64,000 nt of DNA from Acidaminobacter hydrogenoformans DSM 2784 (GCF_900103005.1 NZ_FMWL01000003.1:62001-126000), one strand, 5' to 3'. Shown: positions 24,014 to 33,128, counted from the stretch's first letter. The notes: generated from the letters alone by a model not told the origin. Program-made: numbers and translations.

Positions 24014-24832
24014 TCATTGTTTTATACTTTCATCATCCTGTTTGAGTTTACAAACAACTGGAACATTAGCTGTTTCAAACATTTTAATTTGTTTATCCGT
24101 CACTGAAGAGTCTGTAATAATCATATTTATTTTCTCCAAACCACACATTTTATACAACGAATTTACCCCTAACTTTGAACTGTCCGTAATGATTATGGTT
24201 TTATCTGAAGCTTCCATCATCTTGATCTGCACAATAATTTCGTCAGGTCGCTGGTAAGTAATGCCAGACTCAACGGAAACGCCGCAGGTTGTTAGAAAAA
24301 AAGTGTTGATATTTAATTTTGAAAAAATTAACGTAGCCATATCCGTCGTCATTGAATATTCTTCTGGCCTTAACACCCCTCCGGTCAGTATGACCGTAAA
24401 GCCCTTAGCATCTGCAAGAACATTGGCAATATGAAGTGAATTTGTAACAACGGTCAATCGATTGAATTTCGTTTTAATAATTTCTGCAAGTTTCCTCGAG
24501 GTTGTACCTGAGTCCAATGCCAACGACTGTCCTTCGGTTATATATTGTGCCGCAATCTCTGCAATCTCTGCTTTTTCAGAAATCTTCTGTCGTTCTCTTT
24601 TTTGAAATTCAAGATATCCGTTTTTAGATTCGTCAAAGTCACTTTGATCGACAGCAACTGCGCCGCCATGAGTTCTTTTAAGCGAACCCACAGATTCCAA
24701 ATATTCAAGGTCCCTTCGTATGGTTTCCGACGACACACCGATTTCTACCTTAAGCGATGAGGCTTTTACGGCACCTTCCTTTTCGAGGATCGAAAGTATC
24801 TGTTCATATCTTTTTTCAGGTAACCACATCAT
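24014..24832 (-). CDS. DeoR-family transcriptional regulator
   Basis: 272 residues: N-terminal DeoR helix-turn-helix (about 1-58; VKASSLKVEIGVSSETIRRD and LESVGSLKRTHGGA) and a C-terminal DeoRC sensor domain (about 85-240) with the LALDSGTTSRKLAE and VVTNSLHIANVL motifs that bind sugar phosphates in known members. Start at ATG 24832 with GAGGGTG five bases upstream; the longer frame begins with a cysteine-rich stretch and no site. It is divergent from an MFS transporter gene over a region full of CACAA-type repeats. Confidence 0.92.
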   Translation of the reverse strand: MMWLPEKRYEQILSILEKEGAVKASSLKVEIGVSSETIRRDLEYLESVGSLKRTHGGAVAVDQSDFDESKNGYLEFQKRERQKISEKAEIAEIAAQYITEGQSLALDSGTTSRKLAEIIKTKFNRLTVVTNSLHIANVLADAKGFTVILTGGVLRPEEYSMTTDMATLIFSKLNINTFFLTTCGVSVESGITYQRPDEIIVQIKMMEASDKTIIITDSSKLGVNSLYKMCGLEKINMIITDSSVTDKQIKMFETANVPVVCKLKQDDESIKQ

Positions 24833-24896
24833 TTCAACACCCTCAATTCCATATTGTAAGTTAGAATCTCTTCCCACACATAATACCACATCGCAA

Positions 24897-25039
24897 CAAC
24901 AAAACACAACAATATGCACAAATTTATCATTGTAATTCTCGTTTGATTGAGCAAAATCTTATAATTTTAAATCATTTCACAACAAAACACATTTTTTATC
25001 ACATTTTTACTTGATTTCACACAAATTCAGTAATATAAT
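24897..25039 (+). promoter_or_regulatory. DeoR-type operator repeats and MFS gene promoter
   Basis: CAACAAAACACA occurs twice (24897-24908 and 24980-24991, 83 bases apart). Related words (TTTCACACAAAT, TGCACAAAT, CCACACAAG) also occur. The plus-strand promoter TTGATT (25011-25016) / TATAAT (25034-25039) has 17-base spacing, and one CACACAA word lies in its spacer. The arrangement suggests looping repression by the adjacent DeoR regulator. Confidence 0.65.
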
Positions 25040-25088
25040 AACCTCATTCCACACAAGATCACACACGCCAATTTAAGGAGGAGTCATT

Positions 25089-26378
25089 TTGGAAAGTGCT
25101 ATGAAGAACAAAGATTTGAACACAACGAGGAAATGGGCATCTTTAGCATCACTGATTTTTGGAGCGGGTACAATCTACAAGTTAGGATTTCTTAAGGATG
25201 CATTTTACGTGCCCATGCAACAGTTCATGAATCTGTCCCACACCCAAATCGGATTAGCAATGAGTGTCGCTGGCTTTATCTCCACTTTTGGTTTCTTGGC
25301 ATCCATTTATTTATCTGATCGTTTCTCAAAGAAAATTATGATTCCAATTTCTTTAATCGGTACCGGCGCCGTTGGATTATTACTCTCGACTTTACCTTCT
25401 TTCACGTATTTTCTAATCGCTTATTGTCTACTCGCCATTTTCGCCGATATGCTATTTTGGCCAATCATGCTTAAAACGGTCCGCTTACTCGGCAACAAAA
25501 GCGAACAAGGCAGAATGTTTGGCCTCCTGGAAGCAGGTCGGGGACTGGTTGACACCGTTGTCGCCTTTGGTGCTCTCGGCATTTTCGGATATCTCGGCAG
25601 CAACGCAAATGGTTTAAAAGGCGCAATTCTCTTTTTTTCTGCAGTACCAATAATTATAGGTGTTGTTTCTTATTTCCTGTTAGATCACGATAAAGTAAGC
25701 GAAGTCAATTCCAAGGGTGAACGAGTTGGTAAGAATAAAGTCGCTTTTGAAGGCATGACAAGAGCTGTAAAAAATAAATACATATGGTTTGTCGCTTTCA
25801 ATGTCTTCTTTGTATACAGTGCTTACTGTGGCATTACTTATTTCACACCATTTCTTGAGGAGATCTACGGTCTCCCTCTAGTACTTCTTGGCGCCTATGG
25901 CATCATTAAGCAATATGGTCTCAAAATGCTTGGCGGGCCTGTTGGTGGATATCTAACGGATAAAGTTCTTAAATCAGCGACAAAATTTCTCAAAATCGCT
26001 TTTCTTCTCACAGCAATTGTTATGCTGATCTATATGAATCTTCCTCACGAATCCTTGAATCTTTACTTTGGCATGTTCTTGACATTAGTCGTAGGTGCCT
26101 TTATTTTCAGCATGCGTGCAGTTTTCTTTGCACCAATGGAAGAAATCAAAGTGCCGCGTGAAATTACAGGTTCCGCTATGTCTTTAGGCTCCTTAATCGG
26201 TTACCTGCCTGGTGCTTTTCTCTATACGGTCTATGGTAATATACTCGACACTCATCCAGGTATGGCGGGTTATAAAATCATCTTTTCTATGATGACAGGT
26301 TTTGCGATTCTCGGCTTCCTTCTTTCAAGTTACCTTTTGAAGAGCATAAGAAATATGGACAGCGATCAAGCAGCTTGA
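25089..26378 (+). CDS. Major facilitator superfamily transporter
   Basis: 429 residues with twelve predicted helices and the MFS loop 2-3 motif in SIYLSDRFSKKIMIP (about 75-89) and a repeat-like GGYLTDKVLKSATKF (about 282-296). I cannot assign a substrate; the neighbourhood (phosphodiesterase, DeoR regulator, amino acid symporter) suggests an organic phosphate or amino compound. The TTG start at 25089 is seven bases after GGAGG; the internal ATG at 25101 is too far from it. A terminator follows. Confidence 0.9.
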   Translation: MESAMKNKDLNTTRKWASLASLIFGAGTIYKLGFLKDAFYVPMQQFMNLSHTQIGLAMSVAGFISTFGFLASIYLSDRFSKKIMIPISLIGTGAVGLLLSTLPSFTYFLIAYCLLAIFADMLFWPIMLKTVRLLGNKSEQGRMFGLLEAGRGLVDTVVAFGALGIFGYLGSNANGLKGAILFFSAVPIIIGVVSYFLLDHDKVSEVNSKGERVGKNKVAFEGMTRAVKNKYIWFVAFNVFFVYSAYCGITYFTPFLEEIYGLPLVLLGAYGIIKQYGLKMLGGPVGGYLTDKVLKSATKFLKIAFLLTAIVMLIYMNLPHESLNLYFGMFLTLVVGAFIFSMRAVFFAPMEEIKVPREITGSAMSLGSLIGYLPGAFLYTVYGNILDTHPGMAGYKIIFSMMTGFAILGFLLSSYLLKSIRNMDSDQAA

Positions 26379-26457
26379 TTTGAAATTCGCAAAAGTCGGC
26401 AGCTTAAAAAACACCCCCCTTTTTTCTGAAGTATATACTATCATTCAAAAAAAATAA

Positions 26458-26513
26458 AACAGCGGGAAACAGCGAATCGAACCCTTTCATCGCTGCTTCT
26501 CGCTGTTTTTTCA
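26458..26513 (+). terminator. Terminator after the MFS gene
   Basis: Long imperfect stem AAACAGCGGGAAACAGCGA / TCGCTGCTTCTCGCTGTTT followed by TTTTTT on the plus strand. Confidence 0.75.
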
Positions 26514-26520
26514 ATTCCTT

Positions 26521-26870
26521 GCGCCCTATACAAACAAAAGTGATCCCACACCTCCGAGAGCAAGCTCTCTGTCGCGCGTTGCGTAATTTACACCTCACGC
26601 TACCAGACGTGCACCTCGCTCCGCTGCGCTGCGCTTCGGTCACGGGCTGCGCCCTATATAAATTTAAGAACACTCACACCTCCGAGAGCAAGCTCTCTTC
26701 AACGTGTTGCGTAATTTACACCTCACGCTGCCAGACGTGCACCTCGCTCCGCCTCGAACCACGCTTCGCGTGATTAAAGGCTGCGCTTCGGTCACGGGCT
26801 GCGCCCTATACAAATAAAAGCAGCTCCGCACAACTGAGAGCAAGCTCTCAGCTGACGGTGCTGCTTCTAT
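26521..26870. repeat. 2.5 tandem copies of a 128-152-bp structured repeat
   Basis: The word GCGCCCTATA starts units at 26521, 26649 and 26801 (periods 128 and 152). Each unit carries the palindrome GAGAGC-AA-GCTCTC (26556-26569, 26684-26697, 26836-26849). Units 1 and 2 share a 45-base block with one mismatch (26578-26622 and 26706-26750); unit 2 has an extra insertion near 26752-26779. The third unit forms a long hairpin with GCAGC/GCTGC arms. No credible gene is present in 26379-26927. Nature unknown. Confidence 0.85.
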
Positions 26871-26882
26871 TTGTGCACGTCT

Positions 26883-26930
26883 GTTAGCTTTCGCGGATGT
26901 TAGCTTTCGCGGACGTTTGCCTTTGCGTCA
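26883..26930. repeat. 16-bp tandem repeat at the end of the permease gene
   Basis: GTTAGCTTTCGCGGAY occurs twice in tandem (26883-26898, 26899-26914), followed by a degenerate third copy (26915-26930) that reaches the permease stop codon. Confidence 0.8.
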
Positions 26931-28268
26931 TTCATTACGTATTGCCTCTAACGCACTCAGCTTCATCGCCCTCAGCGCCGGATAAAACCCGGCCGCTATG
27001 CCCACAACCGTGGCAAAAATCAGGGCCGCCCCGCTGAGCCACAGCGGAATAAAAGAAATTCCGCCGGTGGTTTCGCCCCAGCCAATATTGAACAGGCTCA
27101 CCCCTACAGAGTTCACCAGCCAGGAAATTGAGTAGCTCAACACGAGCCCTAAAAGCCCCCCAAAGAAGCCAATCATGCCCGCCTCAAACAGAAACAGCCG
27201 CTTGATCACCGGCAGCTCCGCCCCCAGCACCTTCATGACGCCAATCTCCCGGGTTCGTTCGTAAATCGACATGACCATGGTATTCGTGATTCCCAGTGCC
27301 GCGACAAACAGCGACACGGCACCTATCCCGCCCAGCACTGCCCGAATCCCGGCTGTCGTCTGCTTCATGGACTCCAGGATATCTGAAAGGCTCCAGGCCT
27401 GCAGCCCCATATCCTTGATCTGCTGCTGCACTTCCTGGATCTTGTTCAGGTCATTGACCTTCACCTTGAGCTGACCATATTTGTCCGCATTTGGGTCTGG
27501 CCTGACGCGGCCACCGCCGCCTCCGCCACCGCCATTATTCCCGGACATCCTCGCCAGTTCTTCCTTCAGCTTGGTCAGCTGCGCTATATCCATATAGACC
27601 GTCCAGTCCCGCTCGTTGTTGCTCTGAGCCAGAAGCCCAGCCGTCTGAACCTTCACGCCCCGTGGTCGCTGAGTGATATCCGCGTTATCCGGCAGCGCCA
27701 GAAGCCGCACCGTCATCAAATCTACCTGAGGCGGCCCCGTATACACCCGGGACTTCGGATCATAAAACGAATCCTTTACACCACTTCCAAAGAGCAGCTC
27801 ATACTTCCCGCTTCCATCCGGCAAAGACCCCTCCGCCAACTGAAAATCGAAGAAATCCGCCTTGCTCATGTCAATACCGTTGAGATTCAGATACGTGAAA
27901 TAGCGCCCGGCATTCAGCTGCATGCTCTGATACATGATGGGCATCACCGCGTCTACGCCAGGCAGCCCCTCAATGAGCGCGACCGTCTCATCATTGAGCT
28001 TCAGCGCTTCCCCGCCACCCGGACCACCCGGTCCCGGCGCCGGCATCCCCGGCTCCACATAGCCCCAGTTCGGACTGACATCAATAATATTGAGGCTCCC
28101 CATGTTCTTGAGCTGCTCCTCAAAATTCCGGTTCATTCCTATGCCCAGAGACATCATCACCACGATGGAAGCCGTACCAATGACCACCCCCAGGACCGTC
28201 AGGATTGTCCGGGTCTTGCGGCGCAGCAGGTTCTTCATGCCCATGGAAATTAAATCCGCACTATTCAT
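26928..28268 (-). CDS. MacB-like ABC transporter permease
   Basis: About 446 residues: N-terminal helix, a periplasm-type/extracytoplasmic MacB-core domain, and three C-terminal helices of the FtsX family. The start region NLLRRKTRTILTVLGVVIG and the tail YPALRAMKLSALEAIRNE are typical. An unusual Gly-rich run (eight glycines near residue 248) lies in the extracytoplasmic domain. ATG at 28268 overlaps the preceding gene by eight bases, with GGAGG three bases before it. It forms an operon with an ABC ATPase and an exported protein, and probably acts in mechanotransmission or export rather than import. Confidence 0.92.
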   Translation of the reverse strand: MNSADLISMGMKNLLRRKTRTILTVLGVVIGTASIVVMMSLGIGMNRNFEEQLKNMGSLNIIDVSPNWGYVEPGMPAPGPGGPGGGEALKLNDETVALIEGLPGVDAVMPIMYQSMQLNAGRYFTYLNLNGIDMSKADFFDFQLAEGSLPDGSGKYELLFGSGVKDSFYDPKSRVYTGPPQVDLMTVRLLALPDNADITQRPRGVKVQTAGLLAQSNNERDWTVYMDIAQLTKLKEELARMSGNNGGGGGGGGRVRPDPNADKYGQLKVKVNDLNKIQEVQQQIKDMGLQAWSLSDILESMKQTTAGIRAVLGGIGAVSLFVAALGITNTMVMSIYERTREIGVMKVLGAELPVIKRLFLFEAGMIGFFGGLLGLVLSYSISWLVNSVGVSLFNIGWGETTGGISFIPLWLSGAALIFATVVGIAAGFYPALRAMKLSALEAIRNE

Positions 28269-30786
28269 CGTCCTCCACCGCCTCAAGCGCAGCCTTGCGC
28301 TTTTTCTCCGCCCTGCGCTTCCAGAGCATCACACCGCCCATCAAAGCGGTCATAGCGCCCAGCACAGCCAGAATCATCAGCTTGGAGCCTGGCCCAGGAA
28401 CCGGACCGCCTTCACCCGGATAACCCTCACCTGGCACCTCTTCTCCCGGAAAACCTTCTCCCGGTATTCCCATAGGATCTCCCATGACATTGACGGAAAA
28501 CGGCTTCTCAATCCGCCCGGCCTCACCGTTGGCATCCTCGTACTCGAACACCACCATGCCAGCCGCCTGGCCCTCTGCCATAGGGATCAGCGTCGTATCA
28601 AAATAGTCGCTGCGTCCAGCCTCAAAGTTGCCCACATAATAATTGGAGCCCTGGATCTGGAGCTCCCCCTCCACCTCGACCTTGACCATCATATTATACA
28701 AAGTCGACTTCCCGAGGTTGTAAAACTCAAACGAAAGCGGAATCGGATTATTCACGTAAGCTTCCCACGGAATCCCAATCTCAGACGTCTCCAGCCGCAC
28801 CGGCTGAATCACCGGAATGCTCACGACCTCTTCCTCCTTGTAAGGGTTGTTCTGATCGTCATACGCATTGCCCGCGCTGTCCTCATACTCAAAGGTCACC
28901 GTCAGTCCGTACGCCTTCACCGAAGCGTCATTTTTCACCCGCATCCTGACGACCTTGGTCATAGATTCCTTACGACCCATAGCTTCAATAAAGAATGAGC
29001 TCGCCATGTCCATAGGCGAAAACACGCCCTCCTCAGGCTTCAGCGTCACCTTGATGTTGCGGATGCCTTCCACAGAGCTGGTATTGTAAAGCTCCAGCTC
29101 CAGGTCAAACTCCGAGCCTGCCAGCACCGTATCCCCGCCAAAGCCATAGTCCCGGATGATGATCTTAGGCCGGCCCGAAACGCCGTCACCGCCGCCGTCC
29201 TCTGACCCCACAACCGAAATCCCGGCGTATTCCCGGACCTGCAGCTGCTCCGCGCTTCCAACACTGCTGTACTTCACCACGGCATAAAGATCATAGAAAT
29301 TCGTCGCGGCTTTCTCCCGGGCCTGGAACGTAAACGTCAGCGTCTCCGACGCCCCCGGCTCAATCACCCTGAAGGTTCTCCGCGGCGACGTCTTTGGCAC
29401 GACCGCCTCACCCGGATACTCCATGGACACCTCCACCAGCTCCGCCGCGGACCGCCCCTCATTCTTCACCTCAAAGGACACCGAGAAAATCCCGCCAGCG
29501 CTCACCGCCCGCGGCCGCGCCAGGTTCAGCACCTTCATGTCCAGCGCGCTGAGCTCATCCCCCTCAATGGGCACATAAATCTTCGACGTCGTCGTATACG
29601 CCTTGCCATCCATGTCAATGTACGTCATCTCCGCCGTCAGCTCATGGGTCCCGCTCTTCGCCCCGGTCGGCGCCAGAATATTGAACGTCACCACGGATGT
29701 CCGCTTCCCGCCAATAATCCCCACGAACTTCGTCTCCATGTCCCCGTCGAGCCTCAGGTTCGACGCGTCAAAGCCCGTCAATTTGATCCGAACATCACCT
29801 GCATCAATCGTCCCCGCGTTCTCCAGCACCAGCCCAATCTGGTCCTTGACCCCCGCGGCCACTTTATCCCCCATAAACCTGTAACTTGTTATGCCGATGG
29901 TTGGCTCCACATTCGCCGCCTTCACACGCACATAGTAGACCAGGCTGTCATCCGTATGCGGCTTGTCGTCAGAATCCTTGTACTGAAGCTGGAGCTTGAT
30001 GGCATAGATGCGCGTCTGCGCCGTAGGCGACACCACGACGTCAAACCGCGCCACCTCCGTATCCTCCGAGCACAGCCGGTCAATCGTATCATGGGTGACG
30101 CTCTGGTCCAGCTTAAACGGCGTGGCCCCGGGCTCCGCAAAAGTCACGATCACCTGCTTCGCGTCGTCCTCCGAAATGTTGGTCAGCGGAATTTCCAGCG
30201 TCCCCTTGGAGCCTGAAAGCATCAGCGGCGTCGACGCCCCGTCCTTCACCCGGATGACCGGCTGATACACCTGCGGCTCCGGCTCAGGCCGCTCTTCCAC
30301 CACCCGGATGCCCGGCACCACAATGGTTTCCTCCACGGTGCCCTCGCTGGTTCGGATCACTATCGGCAGCGCCCCTTCACCGTTGCCCTTGTACTCAAGG
30401 TCGATCCTGTAATAGACGTAATCCTCCCGGGCTGCTTCTGCAATCCCCAGCCCAGAGAGCGTTGCTGCCGATGGTGACGTAACCCGCTTCATCCCCGCAA
30501 GGCCATCCAGCGGGCTGAAGGTACTGAGTGACGACGTGCTGAGCCCCACCCCCTCATAATCCGCGCCGGCCTTCAGGGCAAGCACCAGGGCAAAGTCCGT
30601 CCCCGTCCGGATCGAAGTCACTTTAGAGGAGAGGGACGTGTTAAAAGTTCCAACCTTCGCAATATAGGGCCCCGTCACCCCGGTCACTTCAGCCGCGGCA
30701 GCGGGAAGCGCCGCCCCCGTCACCAGCATGACCACCATCAGGCCAATGGCCAGGAGTCGGCTCAGCGCCAACGATTGATTAAGCAT
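28261..30786 (-). CDS. Exported, membrane-anchored protein with repeated Ig-like (CARDB/NEW3-type) domains
   Basis: About 841 residues. A signal peptide (about 1-33) leads into roughly five or six beta-sandwich repeats with patterns such as VEVSMEYPGEAVVP and FEVKNEGRSAAELVEV, like COG1361/CARDB domains. The tail is a Pro-Gly-Glu linker (about 775-805), one membrane helix and a basic-acidic cytoplasmic end. It is encoded between an ABC ATPase and its MacB-like permease, overlapping both, so it probably works with that transporter, in the place a MacA-type adaptor would occupy. The ATG at 30786 lies eight bases after AAGGA. Confidence 0.82.
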   Translation of the reverse strand: MLNQSLALSRLLAIGLMVVMLVTGAALPAAAAEVTGVTGPYIAKVGTFNTSLSSKVTSIRTGTDFALVLALKAGADYEGVGLSTSSLSTFSPLDGLAGMKRVTSPSAATLSGLGIAEAAREDYVYYRIDLEYKGNGEGALPIVIRTSEGTVEETIVVPGIRVVEERPEPEPQVYQPVIRVKDGASTPLMLSGSKGTLEIPLTNISEDDAKQVIVTFAEPGATPFKLDQSVTHDTIDRLCSEDTEVARFDVVVSPTAQTRIYAIKLQLQYKDSDDKPHTDDSLVYYVRVKAANVEPTIGITSYRFMGDKVAAGVKDQIGLVLENAGTIDAGDVRIKLTGFDASNLRLDGDMETKFVGIIGGKRTSVVTFNILAPTGAKSGTHELTAEMTYIDMDGKAYTTTSKIYVPIEGDELSALDMKVLNLARPRAVSAGGIFSVSFEVKNEGRSAAELVEVSMEYPGEAVVPKTSPRRTFRVIEPGASETLTFTFQAREKAATNFYDLYAVVKYSSVGSAEQLQVREYAGISVVGSEDGGGDGVSGRPKIIIRDYGFGGDTVLAGSEFDLELELYNTSSVEGIRNIKVTLKPEEGVFSPMDMASSFFIEAMGRKESMTKVVRMRVKNDASVKAYGLTVTFEYEDSAGNAYDDQNNPYKEEEVVSIPVIQPVRLETSEIGIPWEAYVNNPIPLSFEFYNLGKSTLYNMMVKVEVEGELQIQGSNYYVGNFEAGRSDYFDTTLIPMAEGQAAGMVVFEYEDANGEAGRIEKPFSVNVMGDPMGIPGEGFPGEEVPGEGYPGEGGPVPGPGSKLMILAVLGAMTALMGGVMLWKRRAEKKRKAALEAVEDDE

Positions 30787-31492
30787 GGACATATTCCTTC
30801 ACTTCTCCCCTCATGATTTCAATCGATTCAACGTTGCCATCCCGGATGTGGACAACCTTGTCCGCGAAGGCGGCGACCTCTGGGTCATGGGTGACAATCA
30901 CCAAGGTCTGCTCATTCTGCCGGGCCATCCCCAGCATGATCTCCATCACTGACTCCGAGGTTTTCGTATCTAAATTCCCCGTAGGCTCATCCGCAAAAAT
31001 GATATCCGGCGAGCCCACGAACGCCCGGGCGATTCCCACCCGTTGCTGCTGCCCGCCGCTCATCTGATTGGGCTTATGGGCAATATACTTTTCGAGTCCA
31101 ACCTTCGTCAAAATGTCCATGGCCATCTCTTCCCGGTCCCCTTTGGGCACCCGGCGAAACATCAGCGGCATCATGACATTTTCCAGCGCATTCAGGGCGG
31201 CAATCAGGTTGTAGGACTGGAAGACGAAGCCCACATTCTTCTGCCTGAAACGGGCCAGCTCCGCCTCATTCATGGCGCTGATCCGGTGGCCCTCTATATC
31301 AATGGTGCCCTTGGTAGGCTTCTCAAGGCCCGCCATCATATTCAGCAGCGTCGATTTGCCGGAACCCGAGGTGCCAAGAATGCAGCACACCTCACCTTTT
31401 TCAATTTCAAGGTCAATCCGGTCCAGGGCGACGACTTTCTCGCTGCCCAGACGATATACTTTTCTGAGCCCTTTGACTTCTATTGCGGCCAA
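30779..31492 (-). CDS. MacB/LolD-type ABC transporter ATP-binding protein
   Basis: 237 residues with Walker A GTSGSGKST (about 39-47), Q-loop FVFQSYNL, signature MSGGQQQRVGIARA and Walker B IIFADEPTGNLD, plus the H-loop VTHDPEVA. The sequence type is that of MacB/LolD/FtsE-like exporters. The start is TTG at 31492, six bases after GGGGGG. It is the first gene of the ATPase-exported protein-permease operon. Confidence 0.96.
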   Translation of the reverse strand: MAAIEVKGLRKVYRLGSEKVVALDRIDLEIEKGEVCCILGTSGSGKSTLLNMMAGLEKPTKGTIDIEGHRISAMNEAELARFRQKNVGFVFQSYNLIAALNALENVMMPLMFRRVPKGDREEMAMDILTKVGLEKYIAHKPNQMSGGQQQRVGIARAFVGSPDIIFADEPTGNLDTKTSESVMEIMLGMARQNEQTLVIVTHDPEVAAFADKVVHIRDGNVESIEIMRGEVKEYVHA

Positions 31493-31546
31493 TAGGATCC
31501 CCCCTTCTTATATAAAACGTCTAATAGAATATACCCACGTGAATAA

Positions 31547-31583
31547 GTTAACAATATTATCTTTTGTTAACAATTTAATTCAA
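31547..31583 (-). promoter_or_regulatory. Promoter with a GTTAACAA-N9-TTGTTAAC operator
   Basis: On the minus strand TTGAAT (31583-31578) and GATAAT (31561-31556) are spaced by 16 bases. A perfect 8-base inverted repeat (31547-31554 and 31564-31571, 9-base spacer) encloses the -10, a typical position for a repressor dimer. The regulator gene is not in view. Confidence 0.65.
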
Positions 31584-31619
31584 TACCTTAGTTCAATACC
31601 TTAGTTCAATACCTTAGTT
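31581..31619. repeat. Three perfect tandem copies of CAATACCTTAGTT
   Basis: 13-bp units at 31581-31593, 31594-31606 and 31607-31619, immediately upstream of the ABC operon's -35. They may be activator sites or a slippage product. The remainder, 31620-31712, has no other clear element. Confidence 0.85.
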
Positions 31620-31712
31620 CACTTTTCACCATGAGAGCTTAGACGCCTGCCGTTCATGGTTGGTTCCCTTTTATGTTAAAAAACCATCGGGGATATTTTT
31701 ATTTTATTCAAG

Positions 31713-31741
31713 TTGATTTAGAACATTTGTTCTGTTAAACT
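31713..31741 (+). promoter_or_regulatory. dinB promoter with LexA (SOS) box
   Basis: TTGATT (31713-31718) and TAAACT (31736-31741) with 17-base spacing; the spacer contains GAACATTTGTTC (31721-31732), a perfect GAAC-N4-GTTC LexA/DinR box of Bacillota. Damage-induced expression of dinB is expected. Confidence 0.88.
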
Positions 31742-31776
31742 GTAAGTGAAAAGACAATAAGAAAGGAGGGCGTCTC

Positions 31777-33033
31777 ATGTCTGCTTCGCGCATCGTCTTT
31801 CACGTCGACGTCAACTCCGCCTATTTATCCTGGGAGGCAGCCTACAGGCTTCAGATGGGAGACACTCTGGACCTCAGGAGCATCCCGTCCGCGGTGGGCG
31901 GCGACGTCACCAAACGCCGCGGGATCATCCTCGCCAAATCAATCCCGGCCAAGGCCTACAACATACAGACCGGCGAAAGCGTGGGCGCCGCGTTGCTCAA
32001 GTGCCCAAGCCTCGTCCTCGTCCGCCCGACCTACGGGCTCTACATACGCTGCCACCGGGCCATGCTGGCACTTCTGAGGGAATACTCACCCCGGGTTCAG
32101 GTCTTCTCCATTGATGAATGCTTCCTGGAAATGACGGATGTGCGTCTGGGGGGCAGAAGTCCGGTGGAGGTGGCCCACGAAATCCGAAACAGAATTCGCA
32201 CGGAGCTGGGCTTCACCGTCAACATTGGAATTTCCATCAACAAACTGCTGGCCAAGGTGGCCTCAGACTTTCGAAAGCCGGACCAGGTCCACACGCTTTA
32301 CCCGGAGGAGATCGAGGAAAAAATGTGGCCGCTCCCGGTAGGGGACCTGTTCATGGTGGGCCGGGCCACCAGGGAAAAGCTCGACCGCATGGGCATCCGC
32401 ACTATTGGGGAGCTGGCGCGGTTCGACCGGACCCTGCTGCGGATCCGGTTCAAAAAGCACGGCGACGTGATCTGGAGCTACGCCAACGGCATAGACAGCG
32501 CCGGCATGCTGGAATCGGAACATGACGGAGTCAAGGGGATTGGCAACTCCACCACCATTCCTTTCGACGTGGACGATCCCAAAATTGCCCGGCTCTATCT
32601 GCTGTCCCTGTCGGAAATGGTGGGCATGCGCCTCAGGGACAAGGGGCTCACCTATGGCCTCGTCTCCGTCTCGATCCGGCATTCAGACTTCGAGCATTTC
32701 TCACACCAAAAGAAACTGCTCTACCGCAGCGACTCCACGGACGACTTGTACCGGGAGGCCTGCAGCCTCTTTGACGCGCTTTGGACCGGAGTGCCTCTCC
32801 GCCACGTCGGCGTGCGGATCAGCGACCTTTCGCCCAAAACGGCACAGCAGCTGTCTTTTTTCGACCACCCAAGGGCTCTCGCCCGCAGCGCCCTGGACAA
32901 GACCATTGACGACCTGCGCCTCAAGTACGGCAACAGCGTCATCCAGCGGGGCTCCTTCCTCCACACCGGGGTTCAGCCGGTCATGGGCGGGGTTGGCGAC
33001 GAGGACTATCCTATGATGCGCTCGGCGCTTTAA
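31777..33033 (+). CDS. dinB: DNA polymerase IV-type (Y-family) translesion polymerase
   Basis: 418 residues of the DinB/UmuC family. Catalytic acidic residues are in FHVDVNSAYLSWEA (about 8-21) and VFSIDECFLEM (about 110-120). A helix-hairpin-helix segment (MGIRTIGELARFD) and the little-finger domain (YGLVSVSIRHSDF) follow. It lacks an obvious clamp-binding peptide at the very end, but AQQLSFFD near residue 367 fits a beta-clamp motif (QLSLF-type). ATG at 31777 has GGAGG seven bases upstream. SOS-controlled by the LexA box; a bidirectional terminator follows. Confidence 0.95.
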   Translation: MSASRIVFHVDVNSAYLSWEAAYRLQMGDTLDLRSIPSAVGGDVTKRRGIILAKSIPAKAYNIQTGESVGAALLKCPSLVLVRPTYGLYIRCHRAMLALLREYSPRVQVFSIDECFLEMTDVRLGGRSPVEVAHEIRNRIRTELGFTVNIGISINKLLAKVASDFRKPDQVHTLYPEEIEEKMWPLPVGDLFMVGRATREKLDRMGIRTIGELARFDRTLLRIRFKKHGDVIWSYANGIDSAGMLESEHDGVKGIGNSTTIPFDVDDPKIARLYLLSLSEMVGMRLRDKGLTYGLVSVSIRHSDFEHFSHQKKLLYRSDSTDDLYREACSLFDALWTGVPLRHVGVRISDLSPKTAQQLSFFDHPRALARSALDKTIDDLRLKYGNSVIQRGSFLHTGVQPVMGGVGDEDYPMMRSAL

Positions 33034-33054
33034 CGCCGCTTATATCCACTTAAA

Positions 33055-33096
33055 AAAATGGCAAGACGGTCTGATTCCAAGCCGCCTTGCCATTTT
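33055..33096. terminator. Bidirectional terminator
   Basis: Stem AAAATGGCAAGACGG / CCGCCTTGCCATTTT between the convergent dinB and the 174-residue gene. Confidence 0.82.
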
Positions 33097-33128
33097 CATG
33101 CTTTATTAAGATGCTGTTCCTTCAAACT

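Noticed and set aside
26404..26673. 89-codon minus-strand frame in the repeat region
   Set aside because: Runs through the structured tandem repeats and a terminator; no ribosome site.
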